Source of the DNA: Victivallales bacterium
GTDB lineage: Bacteria; Verrucomicrobiota; Lentisphaeria; Oligosphaerales; Oligosphaeraceae
DNA: 64,000 nucleotides
NCBI GenBank assembly: GCA_017417585.1
Contig: JAFPYX010000010.1
Location: 1 to 64,000 of the forward strand
Reading direction: 5' to 3'
Position numbers and translations under genes: made by a program. The notes beneath the pieces were generated by a model. The model was given only the letters and a program-made list of their open reading frames with translations. It was not told the DNA's origin and did no database searches. Of this stretch, positions 47,969 to 57,704 are shown piece by piece; position 1 is the first letter of the stretch, and the number at the start of each line of letters is the position of its first letter.

Positions 47969-48118
47969 ACCCAAAAGGCTCGGGGCATCTTGCCTCGTTC
48001 TCTCCGAGTTTTCTCTCCTGTTCCGCTCCCTCCGGCGATTGAAAAATAGGAGGAATGCCACCAAATTGATATAAATGGGTTAAATTTTCCAAAAAGCTTT
48101 TTTTCTTTTGGGGCAAAA

Positions 48119-51100
48119 ATGAAATCATGGTTATTGATCCTTCTGCTTGGATGTGAATGTTTGTTGATGGCGGGGGAGTTGCCGTCGTGGCAGTTTCCGC
48201 AAGGAGTGGCGCAGTGGTCGCAGGCGCGCCGGTTGGCGGCAGTCGCCGAAACGGACTGCCTGCGACTGGAACTGCAGGACCGGGACTCAGGGCTTGGCAT
48301 CTCCAGCATCTCCTTGACAGCCAGTGAAATTGGTGGCTTTGCAGTGGAATATCGCGCGGAGGGCTTTACGGAGACGACAGGCGGACAGCTCTACTATGCG
48401 ACATCCGAGGCACCGAATTTTACGCAGGAGCGTGCCTTGTATGTGACTTCGCTAGTGCAGGACGGCCAGTGGCATACGCTGAAGATCAAGGCGGACAATG
48501 TCTGGCGCTCGGCAGGAACGGTGACGGCGATGCGGCTGGATCTGGTGGACCAGTTCCCCGGAAAACTTTGGGTGCGTCGAATTTATGCACTGCCACCCGA
48601 GAAGAGCCGGACAGAACTTCGAGGGATTCCCGAAGAGGTTCCCGTAGTGCTGGGGGAAACAGAATCAGTCTGGATTCCAATGCCTTACGATTCGAAGGCG
48701 ACGCGTTTCGCCTCGCCGATGACCGCACCTGCGAATGGTGGCTTCGAGTTCGTCGGGGAGTGTTATTTGCGCAAGGAGTTCGAAGTCAAAACGGAGGTGA
48801 AGTATGCACTGCTACTGACCTCGTGCGACGACCGGATTGTTGAGGCGTATCTCAATGGAAGTAAAATTGTTGCACAATGGAGCACCAATTGGAAAATTTC
48901 CACCCAGGCCTGGCTGGAGCCGAAGCTTTTCCGGACTGGCCGCAATGTCCTGTGCCTCAAATACCGCAACAGCGGCGGGTTGGGAGGCGTGATGGCCGAC
49001 CTGCAGATTGTCGATGAGGACGATGGTTTCCAGGTGGTCACGTCGGAGGATGCACTTGGCTTCTTCGGCGGGGAGCCACCCTCCGACTGGATGAAGGAGG
49101 GGGCGAAGTGCGACTGGCTGGTTGCCGAGACGCGTCCCGGCGCGCCGAATCCGCCTTGGCGTTTCACGCCAGAATACCATTCCATCAATCCGAAGCTCCC
49201 GCAGGTGGATGTGGAGGTAAAGAAAAGGGGGTTGTCGGAATGCGTGGCGGATTTTCACTGCGAACCAAAATACACCGAAAACGAAGTATTCTACCTGTTG
49301 CTGCGGGATAAAAATATGAATACGCTTTTGGGCTATAAAAGCGGAACTGCGGAGGAATTGGGTGCCGAAATGCTTGAAAACGGCGCATGTCGGATTCGGT
49401 TTGACATCCGTGATTTCGGATTGCGATATGGTGGTTGTTCAAATGCGGTCCGCTGGCAATTCGGCGTCTATGGCCGGCGGGCGACGGGTGGGGCGGAGTT
49501 TACCGAGGCGTTTGGCGAGCGTCCGATCCCTGGATCCGATGGGTGGCTGCAGGTGGAAAGAAAACCAGATGGCCCTCGCATCATGTTGAACGGAAAGCCG
49601 TTCTACCTGGTGTCTCTGTGCATTGAGCATCCGGAGGTCCCGACGGGCATGGAGGGCGAGGATTCTCCGTTCAATGTGGTTTGTACCCGTGCGGGCGGTT
49701 TTATGGGCGACCGGAGCCGCTGGTGGGTGGGACCCGACCAGTATGACTTTTCGGCGGTGGACCGGCAGCTCTCCTTCTGCGCGGAGAAGTACCCGAACGC
49801 CTGGCTGGGCCTTTATGTCTGGTGCCATCCGGGCAGGTGGTATGCCGAGATGTATCCAGAACGTCTTGCAGTGCAAGATGATGGGAATGTGGTGGAAGCG
49901 CGGCTGGCCGCCGGATGCCCCGTCGCCTTCTCCAATGAGAACTTCCGGCGGGACGCCGAACGCGCGGTGCGCGCACTGATCCGGCACTGCGAGTACTACT
50001 TCGGAGCGCGGATGCTCTTCTACAATCTGCAAGGTGGCATCACTTACGAGTGGCAGGGCTGGAACTCCCACACGAAGTTCTTCGGCGACTATGCGGAGGA
50101 ATCCCAGAAGGACTTCCGGCGCTATGCGGAGGCGCATGGCCGCGCGGTCGCCGGCGTGCCGAGCCGCCAGGAGCGCGAGGCCGCCCTCCCGGGTGGACTC
50201 CTCCGCGACCCCGTGCGGGACGCGGCAAGCATCCTCTATGAGCGCTTCTACAGCGAGAGCATCGCGGAGTGCATCGACCGCCTCGCCAAAGTCGTGCGCG
50301 AGGAGACGCATGGGGACAAGCTGGTCGGGGCGTATTACGGCTACCACCAGGAGTTTGCGAATCTCGGATACTGCGTGAACGGCGGCGGTCACAACGACCT
50401 CCACCGTTTACTGGAGTCGCCGAATCTGGATTTCTTCCTCTCGCCCATCGACTACCGTCACCGCTCCATCGGCGCACCGTCCTCGGACATGAAACCCTAT
50501 GGGGCCATTCGTGCGGCCGGGAAACTCTCGCTCTCCGAGGATGATACGCGCACAAACCGCATCGCCGCAACGAACTTCGACCAGACCGTGAACATGGATC
50601 AGACACTGGCGGTCCTCAAGCGAAATCACGGCGTTGCGCTTACGCGCGGAATGCCGCTCAACCACCTGCCGCTAGTTGGCGGAACCGAACTGGATGCGCC
50701 CGAAATCCGCGAGCTTTTCGGACATTCGGCGAGGGCCGGGCAGATGATGGTGGAGGACAATGTCTCGCCCAAGGCGGAAATCGCCGTGGTGTTGGATGAG
50801 GAAGCGCTGGCGTACGTGGTTCCGACATTGCAGCAGATCTATGTGCCGGATTTCACACGCTACCACTACGACCCCGCTACGGGAAAGCTTGCCGAGGCCA
50901 TGCGCGGCGTCCAGCCCTTGACAGGCGAACTGATTGGTGACCAGCAGATTGCGCTGTCGCAGTGCGGCGCTCCGGTGGATTGGCTGATGCTCCAGGAACC
51001 ACAGAGTTTGGCGGGCTACAAGCTGGTCATTTTTGCGGGTGCGTTCTTGGATTCGCCACAGTTGCGCGAGGCGCTGGATGTGGTTCGCTCGAATGGTGCA

Positions 51101-51661
51101 ACTGCGGTTTTCCTCTATGGCGTGGGTTTCATGACAGATTCAGGCGTGGATGCTGAAAGAATGTCAGAACTCATTGGAATTAAACTTGTTGAGATTGATG
51201 GTGGCAGTCTCCAACTGGCGTTGTCGAATGGTGGCGAGGCAGGACTGGACTACCCTGTGCGACCACGCTTCGCGGTGGTGGATGAGGCCGCCGAGCCTCT
51301 GGGACGCTATGTCGCCGACAAGGCGGTGGCAGTCGCCCGCAAGGGCAACGCCATCTTCTACGGCGGAGTCGCGCTGGATGCCCAATGGCTACGTGAGGTC
51401 GCCCGCTGGGCAGGGGTACACATCTACACGGAAACCGACGACAATTTCTTTGCAGGAGGGAATTTCCTATGCATCCACGCGGACTCCGATGGCAACAAGA
51501 CCATCCGCCTGCCGCGACGCACCGATGCCGTGGAAATCTACACCGGCGAAGTTTTAGGACGGGACACCGATAGCCTGGAGTTCCCGATGAAGGCATTTGA
51601 AACCAAAGTGATCTTCTTGGGCGAAGCGGAGAAAATCCGTGCTCGGCTAGGTTTTAAATAG
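48119..51661 (+). CDS. Large secreted GH42-like glycosidase
   Basis: The 1180-residue protein begins with a signal peptide (MKSWLLILLLGCECLLMAGELP), possibly a lipoprotein signal. N-terminal beta-sandwich domains follow (Laminin-G/CBM-like; RFDIRDFGLRYGG). The (beta/alpha) barrel begins KPFYLVSLCIEHPEV and includes YVWCHPGRWYAEMYPERLA and the acidic sites NLQGGITYEWQGWN. The C-terminal part (DNVSPKAEIAVVLDEEALAYVVPTL, VIFAGAFLDSPQLREALD) matches the trimerisation and C-terminal domains of GH42 beta-galactosidases. Such large GH42 relatives are frequent in Lentisphaerota, from memory. Substrate: probably galactose-containing glycans, not proven. Confidence 0.72.
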   Translation: MKSWLLILLLGCECLLMAGELPSWQFPQGVAQWSQARRLAAVAETDCLRLELQDRDSGLGISSISLTASEIGGFAVEYRAEGFTETTGGQLYYATSEAPNFTQERALYVTSLVQDGQWHTLKIKADNVWRSAGTVTAMRLDLVDQFPGKLWVRRIYALPPEKSRTELRGIPEEVPVVLGETESVWIPMPYDSKATRFASPMTAPANGGFEFVGECYLRKEFEVKTEVKYALLLTSCDDRIVEAYLNGSKIVAQWSTNWKISTQAWLEPKLFRTGRNVLCLKYRNSGGLGGVMADLQIVDEDDGFQVVTSEDALGFFGGEPPSDWMKEGAKCDWLVAETRPGAPNPPWRFTPEYHSINPKLPQVDVEVKKRGLSECVADFHCEPKYTENEVFYLLLRDKNMNTLLGYKSGTAEELGAEMLENGACRIRFDIRDFGLRYGGCSNAVRWQFGVYGRRATGGAEFTEAFGERPIPGSDGWLQVERKPDGPRIMLNGKPFYLVSLCIEHPEVPTGMEGEDSPFNVVCTRAGGFMGDRSRWWVGPDQYDFSAVDRQLSFCAEKYPNAWLGLYVWCHPGRWYAEMYPERLAVQDDGNVVEARLAAGCPVAFSNENFRRDAERAVRALIRHCEYYFGARMLFYNLQGGITYEWQGWNSHTKFFGDYAEESQKDFRRYAEAHGRAVAGVPSRQEREAALPGGLLRDPVRDAASILYERFYSESIAECIDRLAKVVREETHGDKLVGAYYGYHQEFANLGYCVNGGGHNDLHRLLESPNLDFFLSPIDYRHRSIGAPSSDMKPYGAIRAAGKLSLSEDDTRTNRIAATNFDQTVNMDQTLAVLKRNHGVALTRGMPLNHLPLVGGTELDAPEIRELFGHSARAGQMMVEDNVSPKAEIAVVLDEEALAYVVPTLQQIYVPDFTRYHYDPATGKLAEAMRGVQPLTGELIGDQQIALSQCGAPVDWLMLQEPQSLAGYKLVIFAGAFLDSPQLREALDVVRSNGATAVFLYGVGFMTDSGVDAERMSELIGIKLVEIDGGSLQLALSNGGEAGLDYPVRPRFAVVDEAAEPLGRYVADKAVAVARKGNAIFYGGVALDAQWLREVARWAGVHIYTETDDNFFAGGNFLCIHADSDGNKTIRLPRRTDAVEIYTGEVLGRDTDSLEFPMKAFETKVIFLGEAEKIRARLGFK

Positions 51662-51674
51662 GGATAATAAGAAA

Positions 51675-52634
51675 ATGAAATCAATCGAAGTCATTGCGCA
51701 AGAGTTGTCGGAATTGCGTTCGCAATTGTCGAAGGTCTTTGTAGGTCAGGAGGAAGTGGTGTCGCATTTGCTCATTACCCTTTTGGCTGGTGGCCATGCC
51801 CTTTTGACGGGCGTGCCGGGGTTGGGTAAGACTCATCTGGTCAAGAGCCTCTCGCAACTGTTAGGGCTTTCCTTTCGGCGCATCCAGTTCACTCCGGACT
51901 TGATGCCGGCGGACATCCTGGGCGGCGAGGTGTTGGAACAGGATCCCGAAACCGGTCGGCGTACATTCCGTTTTCAAGAGGGACCGCTCTTTACGCAGGT
52001 TCTGCTGGCTGACGAAGTGAACCGCACGCCGCCTAAGACGCAGAGCGCACTTTTGGAAGCGATGGGCGAGCGACAGGTCACGACCGCCGGTCAGACTCGT
52101 GTCTTGCCGTTGCCATTCCTGGTGCTTGCGACGCAGAATCCAATCGAGTTGGAGGGCACTTATCCGTTGCCCGAAGCGCAACTCGACCGTTTCCTGTTGA
52201 ATATCGTGATGGATTATCTCTCGCCTGCCGAAGAGACGCGAATGGTTGCTTTGACTACCCAGCCAGAAATAGTTGCATTGGAGCCTATTCTGGATGCCGA
52301 GAAAATTCTCGCGATGCAGGCGCTCTGCCGCGAGATCGTGACACCGGAGGGCGTGGTGGAACATGCGGTGCAGTTGTGTGCCGCGACGCGTCCCGGAACG
52401 CCACAATGTACCCCACGCTTCCAGGAGTATGTAAAGTGGGGCGCCGGATCGCGGGCCTCACAGGCACTGGTGATGGCGGGAAAGGCGCGGGCGCTTTTGG
52501 CGGGGCGTGGCAATGTCAGCCGAGAAGACATCGATTCGCTTGTGCTGCCGGTTCTGCGCCACCGCGTGATCGTGAATTTCCGCGCACAGTCCGAGGGCAT
52601 AACTGTGGAAAAACTTCTCGGGGAGTTGAAATAG
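51675..52634 (+). CDS. MoxR-family AAA+ ATPase
   Basis: The 319-residue protein has FVGQEEVVSHLL at the start, Walker A GVPGLGKTHLVKS, GRRTFRFQEGPLFTQVLLADEVNRTPPKTQSALLEAM with Walker B, and ATQNPIELEGTYPLPEAQLDRF, the MoxR sensor 1/arginine region. MoxR chaperones often work with DUF58 and VWA proteins, but none lies here; the next gene is convergent. It follows the glycosidase by 13 bases and is probably co-transcribed. Confidence 0.93.
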   Translation: MKSIEVIAQELSELRSQLSKVFVGQEEVVSHLLITLLAGGHALLTGVPGLGKTHLVKSLSQLLGLSFRRIQFTPDLMPADILGGEVLEQDPETGRRTFRFQEGPLFTQVLLADEVNRTPPKTQSALLEAMGERQVTTAGQTRVLPLPFLVLATQNPIELEGTYPLPEAQLDRFLLNIVMDYLSPAEETRMVALTTQPEIVALEPILDAEKILAMQALCREIVTPEGVVEHAVQLCAATRPGTPQCTPRFQEYVKWGAGSRASQALVMAGKARALLAGRGNVSREDIDSLVLPVLRHRVIVNFRAQSEGITVEKLLGELK

Positions 52635-52699
52635 GGTACTTCGCCGCACGCACCGAAGCGCAGAATCATTTTGCATCCTATTTGAAACTCTTCAAAGGG

Positions 52700-53752
52700 T
52701 TATTCCAGAAATAAATTCTGCAGGCGGATGATTTCGGCATCGGAAATGCCGGCGGATTTCCAGTAGGCAATGGCCTTGGCCTGGTAATCCTGTCCAGGGG
52801 CAAGTTTCTCCAGCATGGCTTCGAAAGCCCGAAAGAGCTCGGAATCGCGTGAGCGCGCACCCCAGGTGGCCAGACCGGTTAGTTCGTAGTCGAGCAACAA
52901 TGCCTCGTCCTGAACTCCCAATGCGGCATTGAGCAGGAACACGAGTGTTCCGGTGCGGTCGGCACCTCCCCAGCAGTGTGTGTAGATGGGGAAATATGCG
53001 GGTGTGATAAGGATTCGGAAAGCCTTTGCGTAATTGGCACGCTGTTCGTCGGTGTTGATATCGGCGTAGGCGGCAAGCGGGACATTGAACCACTTGACGC
53101 TCGGCGGCAGAGCCGGTCCATGGGAGGGGATTGCGTTCAGCTCAGAATGTCCGCGAATATCTAGATCGGTTCGGATGGTCAATTCCTCCTCGGCGAACTT
53201 CAAGCCAGCCGGTGTTGCGGTCTGGTGACTGTTCATCTCACCTCCACGATAGACAAGTCCCTGTTTCACTCGATGGCCGTCCTTGGTTTCCCAACCGCCG
53301 ATGTCCCTGACATTGGGCACGCCTTCGATAAAAACCCACCGTGGAAATTCGGCCGCAGTCTGGAAACTGGCGGTCTGGGAGCAGACCGGAGAATCTGTTT
53401 CATCAATTCCAGCCACACGCCAATAATATTTTGTGTTGGTCTTAAGGCTATGCCCCCGTGTCTCTTGGCGGCCCGGCAGAACGGCGAAATGCATCACATG
53501 TCCCGTGAAAATCGGGTTCTCAGCGACCTCGACACACTGTGGACAGAAGTCCTCACGAGCATTTTCCCAGGCAAAAGTGAGTATCCGAGGTGTACTGTCG
53601 TCTTCCAGTTCCGTGGGTTTCAAATACAGGTAGTCCACCTTTCCCTGCGAGGCACTCAAACGGGCCCGCATCGCCTTGAAATTCGCCTGTAGCGGCGTGT
53701 GCTGGGAAAGCACTTCGCCTTCGGAGGGAGTGATGAGTGTGAATGCCTCCAT
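52700..53752 (-). CDS. Tyrosine-protein phosphatase (Y_phosphatase3-like) with N-terminal Fn3-like domain
   Basis: The 350-residue protein has an N-terminal beta domain (LITPSEGEVLSQHTPLQANFKA...YYWRVAGID, Fn3-like). A phosphatase domain follows: VPNVRDIGGWETKDGHRVKQGLVYRGG, the acidic loop region FNVPLAAYADI, and the catalytic loop HCWGGADRTGT (Cys-x5-Arg). No signal peptide is visible. It belongs to the group of bacterial Ser/Tyr phosphatases that includes many with lipid or phosphoinositide activity, so the substrate is uncertain. It lies convergent with moxR. Confidence 0.85.
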   Translation of the reverse strand: MEAFTLITPSEGEVLSQHTPLQANFKAMRARLSASQGKVDYLYLKPTELEDDSTPRILTFAWENAREDFCPQCVEVAENPIFTGHVMHFAVLPGRQETRGHSLKTNTKYYWRVAGIDETDSPVCSQTASFQTAAEFPRWVFIEGVPNVRDIGGWETKDGHRVKQGLVYRGGEMNSHQTATPAGLKFAEEELTIRTDLDIRGHSELNAIPSHGPALPPSVKWFNVPLAAYADINTDEQRANYAKAFRILITPAYFPIYTHCWGGADRTGTLVFLLNAALGVQDEALLLDYELTGLATWGARSRDSELFRAFEAMLEKLAPGQDYQAKAIAYWKSAGISDAEIIRLQNLFLE

Positions 53753-53761
53753 GGCGGCCTC

Positions 53762-54970
53762 TCAATCCCAGTACTTGTCTAGTGCTTCGTGGAAAGCGGA
53801 CTGGCAGTCTCCGGCGGCAAGCGGTCGGGGGGCGCTTTCCAGTTTCATTGGATTCTGCGCGGCGTCCTTTGCAAGCTGGTCTATGAAGGATGCAGGCAGA
53901 CCAGTGAGCTTGCCTGGGTGTGTTGAGATGCCACATCTTTCGATGAATTCCACCGTGGACTGGACGGTCTCCAGTGGCTCCGTTCCGCCCAGGAGCGGAG
54001 CCAGCAAACGTGTGCGTTCAGCGCACTCCGGCGAGCCGTCCAGGTACCAGCGCCAGAAATTTGGGAGAAGACTGGCCACGGCCGCACCGTGCGAGGCGTG
54101 TCCGCAGACCGAGAAGCTGCACAGATGCGGGAGGCTGGTCGGGCAGACCTTGATGCACATTCCGGCGAGTGCCGAGGCCAAGGCGAGTTCGGCACGGGCT
54201 AGCGCCATAAAACCAGGTGCCCTGCCCAGCGCAATGGGGAGCGACTGCCGAATCAGCCGCACGGCGGCCAAGCCCCATGCGGTCGCTTCGGGATGAAGGG
54301 CGGACGCGCGGAAGTTCAGAAGGCTCTCGATCGAATGAACAAAGGCGTCCAGTCCGGTAATAGCGGTCAGCTCTGTTGGTACGGTCCAGGTAAGGCGTGG
54401 AATGACGAATGAATGATCCGCAATGATTTCGGTGTCCATCACCAGGCGCTTCACGCCGTTGGGGCGGTCGATGATGTTAGCGTATGGCGTTGCCTCGGAA
54501 CCGGTTCCAGAGGTGGTCGGAACACAGATTACTCGCTTGAAGTTTTTGCCGGGGAAGCGTTTGGCACACAACCCGGCACCGAAGAGCTCGCGGATGTCCA
54601 ATTCCGTCTGGTAGGAGAGGTAAGCCGCTTTGGCGGCGTCCATCACGCTGCCGCCTCCAATGGCGACCACCGCCTTTGGCGTGCAGGTTTTCATCTGAGC
54701 GGTCATCGAGCGGACTACCTCGATGTCCGGCTCGGCAGGGATGCCCAGGAATGGCACCATCGGGATGCCCTCCAGGTTGGCAATGGCGTCCATGAGCGCC
54801 TCGGCACCGGATTTGGTCCACGAGGAAAGGCCGCCTCCAACCACAAAGAGTGGCGTGTCAGGAGTGCATTCCAAACTTGAGAGATGTCTGGCCAGGGCAT
54901 TGCGAGCTTCTTCGCCAAATGCGATGGCCGTGTCGGGATTCTGGGCAAGCAACGGGTAGGCTGAATGCAT
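53762..54970 (-). CDS. Iron-containing alcohol dehydrogenase
   Basis: The 402-residue protein shows the group III dehydrogenase plan: VVGGGLSSWTKSG, the NAD-binding GGGSVMDAAKAAY, the TTSGTGSEATPYANI loop, and metal ligands in DAFVHSIE and the HLCSFSVCGHASHG region. Substrate specificity (propanediol, butanol, lactaldehyde) cannot be set from sequence; with a fucosidase nearby, lactaldehyde reduction from fucose is a plausible role. It is followed nine bases later by the phosphatase gene. The 59-base leader at 54971-55029 is AT-rich. Confidence 0.9.
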   Translation of the reverse strand: MHSAYPLLAQNPDTAIAFGEEARNALARHLSSLECTPDTPLFVVGGGLSSWTKSGAEALMDAIANLEGIPMVPFLGIPAEPDIEVVRSMTAQMKTCTPKAVVAIGGGSVMDAAKAAYLSYQTELDIRELFGAGLCAKRFPGKNFKRVICVPTTSGTGSEATPYANIIDRPNGVKRLVMDTEIIADHSFVIPRLTWTVPTELTAITGLDAFVHSIESLLNFRASALHPEATAWGLAAVRLIRQSLPIALGRAPGFMALARAELALASALAGMCIKVCPTSLPHLCSFSVCGHASHGAAVASLLPNFWRWYLDGSPECAERTRLLAPLLGGTEPLETVQSTVEFIERCGISTHPGKLTGLPASFIDQLAKDAAQNPMKLESAPRPLAAGDCQSAFHEALDKYWD

Positions 54971-55029
54971 GGGATTCCTTGATTTAAATTACTTTTAACT
55001 TATTGTAATTAAAGATATTAATATATTAT

Positions 55030-56142
55030 TCAATGACTACGCTTGACCAGAGTGTCAAGCCAGCAGAGCAGCAGTTTTCGTGCTGTCACGTCTGAAACTG
55101 TCTGGCAGGCCTTTTCGGCTTGCTTGACCAAGGTGTTGGCACGTCGTCGGCATGATGCCAATGCGCCAGTGCGCTCTACGATGGCACGGACCGCCGCCAC
55201 GTCTGACTCCGTAAGTTTGGGATTTCCAAGTACCTTCTTGAGAGTCCTACGCTCGGCGGGAGTGGCCTTCGCCCAAGCCTTCACCATCAGGAGGGTGGGC
55301 TTGCCTTCACGCAGGTCGGAACCGATGGGCTTGCCGAGTTGCGCCTCGTCGCCAAAGAGCCCCAAGATATCGTCCTGAATCTGGAATGCGACTCCAGCAT
55401 CTTCGGCGGCATTCTCCAGCGTCTCGGCCAGCGGGCATTTATCGATGGGTTTGCGGCTTCCCAAAGCGGCTCCGACGCGAGCGGCAAAGCCGAGCAGAAG
55501 ACCAGTCTTGAGGCGCATCATCTTCTCGACCATCTTGGGCGTCACATCCTGAAGGTCCATCATCTCCAACTCCATATCCAACTGTTCTCCGAGAAGCAGT
55601 CCTGGATGAAGTTCGCAGGACTGCTCCAGTAAAATCGAGTTCACCACTCCGAGGGGATAATGGGCGGACAAAAGACCGAAGAGTTGTGCCGAATAGCCGA
55701 AGAGGATGTCGCCCGCCACGATGGCGGTTGCCATGCCGTAGTCGGCCGCTTTGCTTGCGTCAAGCCGTGGATAACGACTGGCGATGCGTCGGGCGACCAG
55801 CGTGTGGACCGTAGGCTTGCCACGGCGCAGTTCGTCATGGTCGATGATGTCGTCATGAACCAGTGTCGCAGTATGGTAGCACTCGACTGCCAACATCGCG
55901 GATGCGAGGTGCTGCGGACTACGCTCTCCGGCGGCCAGCGCGGAAAGCAACAGCAGCATCGGCCGCAGGCACTTTCCGCCCCGCAGGAGATAGGCATCCG
56001 TCGCTTCGCGCAAATCTGGCGTGAAGTCCTCTTCAAGAAGTTGAAGATATCCCTTGATGAATTGATGGGTGGTCTTTGAGACAAACGCCACCAAGTCTGG
56101 GTAGTCCATTGAAAACAGTCGTTCAGAAAAGGTGGAAGCCAT
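55030..56142 (-). CDS. Polyprenyl diphosphate synthase
   Basis: The 370-residue trans-prenyltransferase has GGKCLRPMLLLL, the first Asp-rich motif LVHDDIIDHDELRRG and the second QIQDDILGLFGD. It is longer than typical IspA/IspB (about 300-320). The residue pattern before the first motif (AMLAVECYHTATL) fits farnesyl/geranylgeranyl or longer products, so chain length is open. It makes precursors for quinones, undecaprenyl phosphate or other isoprenoids. Confidence 0.9.
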   Translation of the reverse strand: MASTFSERLFSMDYPDLVAFVSKTTHQFIKGYLQLLEEDFTPDLREATDAYLLRGGKCLRPMLLLLSALAAGERSPQHLASAMLAVECYHTATLVHDDIIDHDELRRGKPTVHTLVARRIASRYPRLDASKAADYGMATAIVAGDILFGYSAQLFGLLSAHYPLGVVNSILLEQSCELHPGLLLGEQLDMELEMMDLQDVTPKMVEKMMRLKTGLLLGFAARVGAALGSRKPIDKCPLAETLENAAEDAGVAFQIQDDILGLFGDEAQLGKPIGSDLREGKPTLLMVKAWAKATPAERRTLKKVLGNPKLTESDVAAVRAIVERTGALASCRRRANTLVKQAEKACQTVSDVTARKLLLCWLDTLVKRSH

Positions 56143-56144
56143 TT

Positions 56145-56930
56145 CTAATCCTCGAAGAGTTTGATTCGGAAGTGGTGTTGCTGACCGTTTTCGTCCCGAT
56201 AGTAGGCGGCATCGCGGTTAATCCACCAGGGGTTGGTGTATGAAATGATTGCTTCCAGACCAGAATTGTCGTAGGCTGCCTTGAAATCCCGATAGGCACT
56301 GCCATGGACATTCTCAAAGTGCTGACTGGTGATTCGCCAAACTTTGTCCCATAGGCTGTGCCAGGATTTGCAAACTTCCACCTTGGTGTCGATGTCCACG
56401 GAGGCGTCATAGGCAATCTGCGCCCATTTCTGACGGTTTTCCACATAGTCCATCAGAGTGTTGAACTCCTCTTCCGTGAGATCGGAGAAGTCCTCCTGCG
56501 CGATGTAGTCTTCCAGAAGCGCCAACTCGTCCTGCAGCCGTTTTTCGTGGTCCTGCCGAAGTTTGGTGACGTGGTCCAACAGGTCTGGACGGTCCATATT
56601 GACTTGGAGGAAGCAGTCGAAATATGCTCCTTTCTCCTTGAACGCCTTGGCGAGCCTAAGTTCGTCCTTGGAGAATTCGAGGAAGTCCGCCTGGGACTCC
56701 AGTTTTCGCAGTTTCTGGTATTGGCGCGTCAGGTCACGCTCTGCCCTTGCGGAGTTTTGCGGAGTGGGCGATGGTTGGACATCAGATATAGACGTAAGCG
56801 GCGCCGCTGATTGTGGCGGTGGCTCCACGATGGCAGATCGCGTGTGTTGCAGGCGGAAGGCGCAAAACTGACAGATGAGGCAAAGCAACAGCAAAACGGC
56901 GGCAGTGACGTAATTTCTGGTGGATTTCAT
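56145..56930 (-). CDS. Membrane-anchored hypothetical protein, 261 aa
   Basis: A single N-terminal membrane segment (YVTAAVLLLLCLICQFCAF) is followed by a proline/serine linker and a long helical, charged region (RDLTRQYQKLRKLESQADFLEFSKDELRLAKAF) ending in a strand-rich IISYTNPWWINRDAAYYRDENGQQHHFRIKLFED. No family is recognised. It is adjacent to a similarly built protein at 56944 and may share a role in the envelope. Confidence 0.65.
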   Translation of the reverse strand: MKSTRNYVTAAVLLLLCLICQFCAFRLQHTRSAIVEPPPQSAAPLTSISDVQPSPTPQNSARAERDLTRQYQKLRKLESQADFLEFSKDELRLAKAFKEKGAYFDCFLQVNMDRPDLLDHVTKLRQDHEKRLQDELALLEDYIAQEDFSDLTEEEFNTLMDYVENRQKWAQIAYDASVDIDTKVEVCKSWHSLWDKVWRITSQHFENVHGSAYRDFKAAYDNSGLEAIISYTNPWWINRDAAYYRDENGQQHHFRIKLFED

Positions 56931-56943
56931 CCCGATGGCCTCC

Positions 56944-57678
56944 CTATTGCAATTCCAACTGGTTTAGGTTTGACGGGACGATGACGATGTAGGCGTTTGC
57001 GCTGGAAGAGGTCAGGCGTTCTCCCAATTCCCGCTTTTCGAGGTCTGCTTCCGAAAGTCCACTTATGGCACAGCAATATTCTTTCAACAACTTTCTGAGG
57101 CGTTGCTTGCGGTTCCAGTCAAAGTCTGCGGAGCGGTCGGGAATGGGTGTGCCTTCGGCGGTGTTCTGGTCACAGATATTCAGGAATTCCAAGGCCTCCA
57201 TCACCTCGGCAGTCTCCTCATCGCTGAGAATTCCCGCTTGCCATTCGGCCAGGAACTGTTGGCGTGCTTCAAGACGTTTGGCGGCCTGTTGCCGCTTGTA
57301 TTCCAGACTCCGAACGAAATCCTGATACGCTTGCGGCGAGATGGCTTCCAGTTCCTTCAAGGTCACCCAGTGATCATTTCCTGTAAGTTGCGAGAAGGTT
57401 TGGGTCTGGTTGGTCACCTCCTGTGTGACTTGACGCCGTGTGGCGGTCACCTGCTCCTTCACCTGGGCACCTTCCGATTGTTGTGCAACAGCCGATGCAG
57501 ACGCCACAGACGATACCTCTGGTTCAACGTCTGGTGCCCCAGAAGATGAGGATGTAACAGACTGGGATTCCAGAGGATGGTTGCCGTTTTGATGGGCAGC
57601 ATAGCCTAGCCAAAGGAGCGACACGATCAGATCTAGCCACAAAAAGGCCAAAAGACATTTCCATTTTCTGTCAGACAT
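56944..57678 (-). CDS. Membrane-anchored hypothetical protein, 244 aa
   Basis: Same layout as its neighbour: an N-terminal membrane segment (CLLAFLWLDLIVSLLWLGYAA), a serine-rich linker (TSSSSGAPDVEPEVSSVASASA), then a helical domain (SLEYKRQQAAKRLEARQQFLAEW, LKEYCCAISGLSEADLEKRELGERL). The sequence is not closely similar to the 56145 product. No family is recognised. It lies between nagA and 56145 in the same direction, with a 14-base gap to the next gene. Confidence 0.65.
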   Translation of the reverse strand: MSDRKWKCLLAFLWLDLIVSLLWLGYAAHQNGNHPLESQSVTSSSSGAPDVEPEVSSVASASAVAQQSEGAQVKEQVTATRRQVTQEVTNQTQTFSQLTGNDHWVTLKELEAISPQAYQDFVRSLEYKRQQAAKRLEARQQFLAEWQAGILSDEETAEVMEALEFLNICDQNTAEGTPIPDRSADFDWNRKQRLRKLLKEYCCAISGLSEADLEKRELGERLTSSSANAYIVIVPSNLNQLELQ

Positions 57679-57704
57679 CGCGTCACTCCTTTGTCAAGGA
57701 TGGG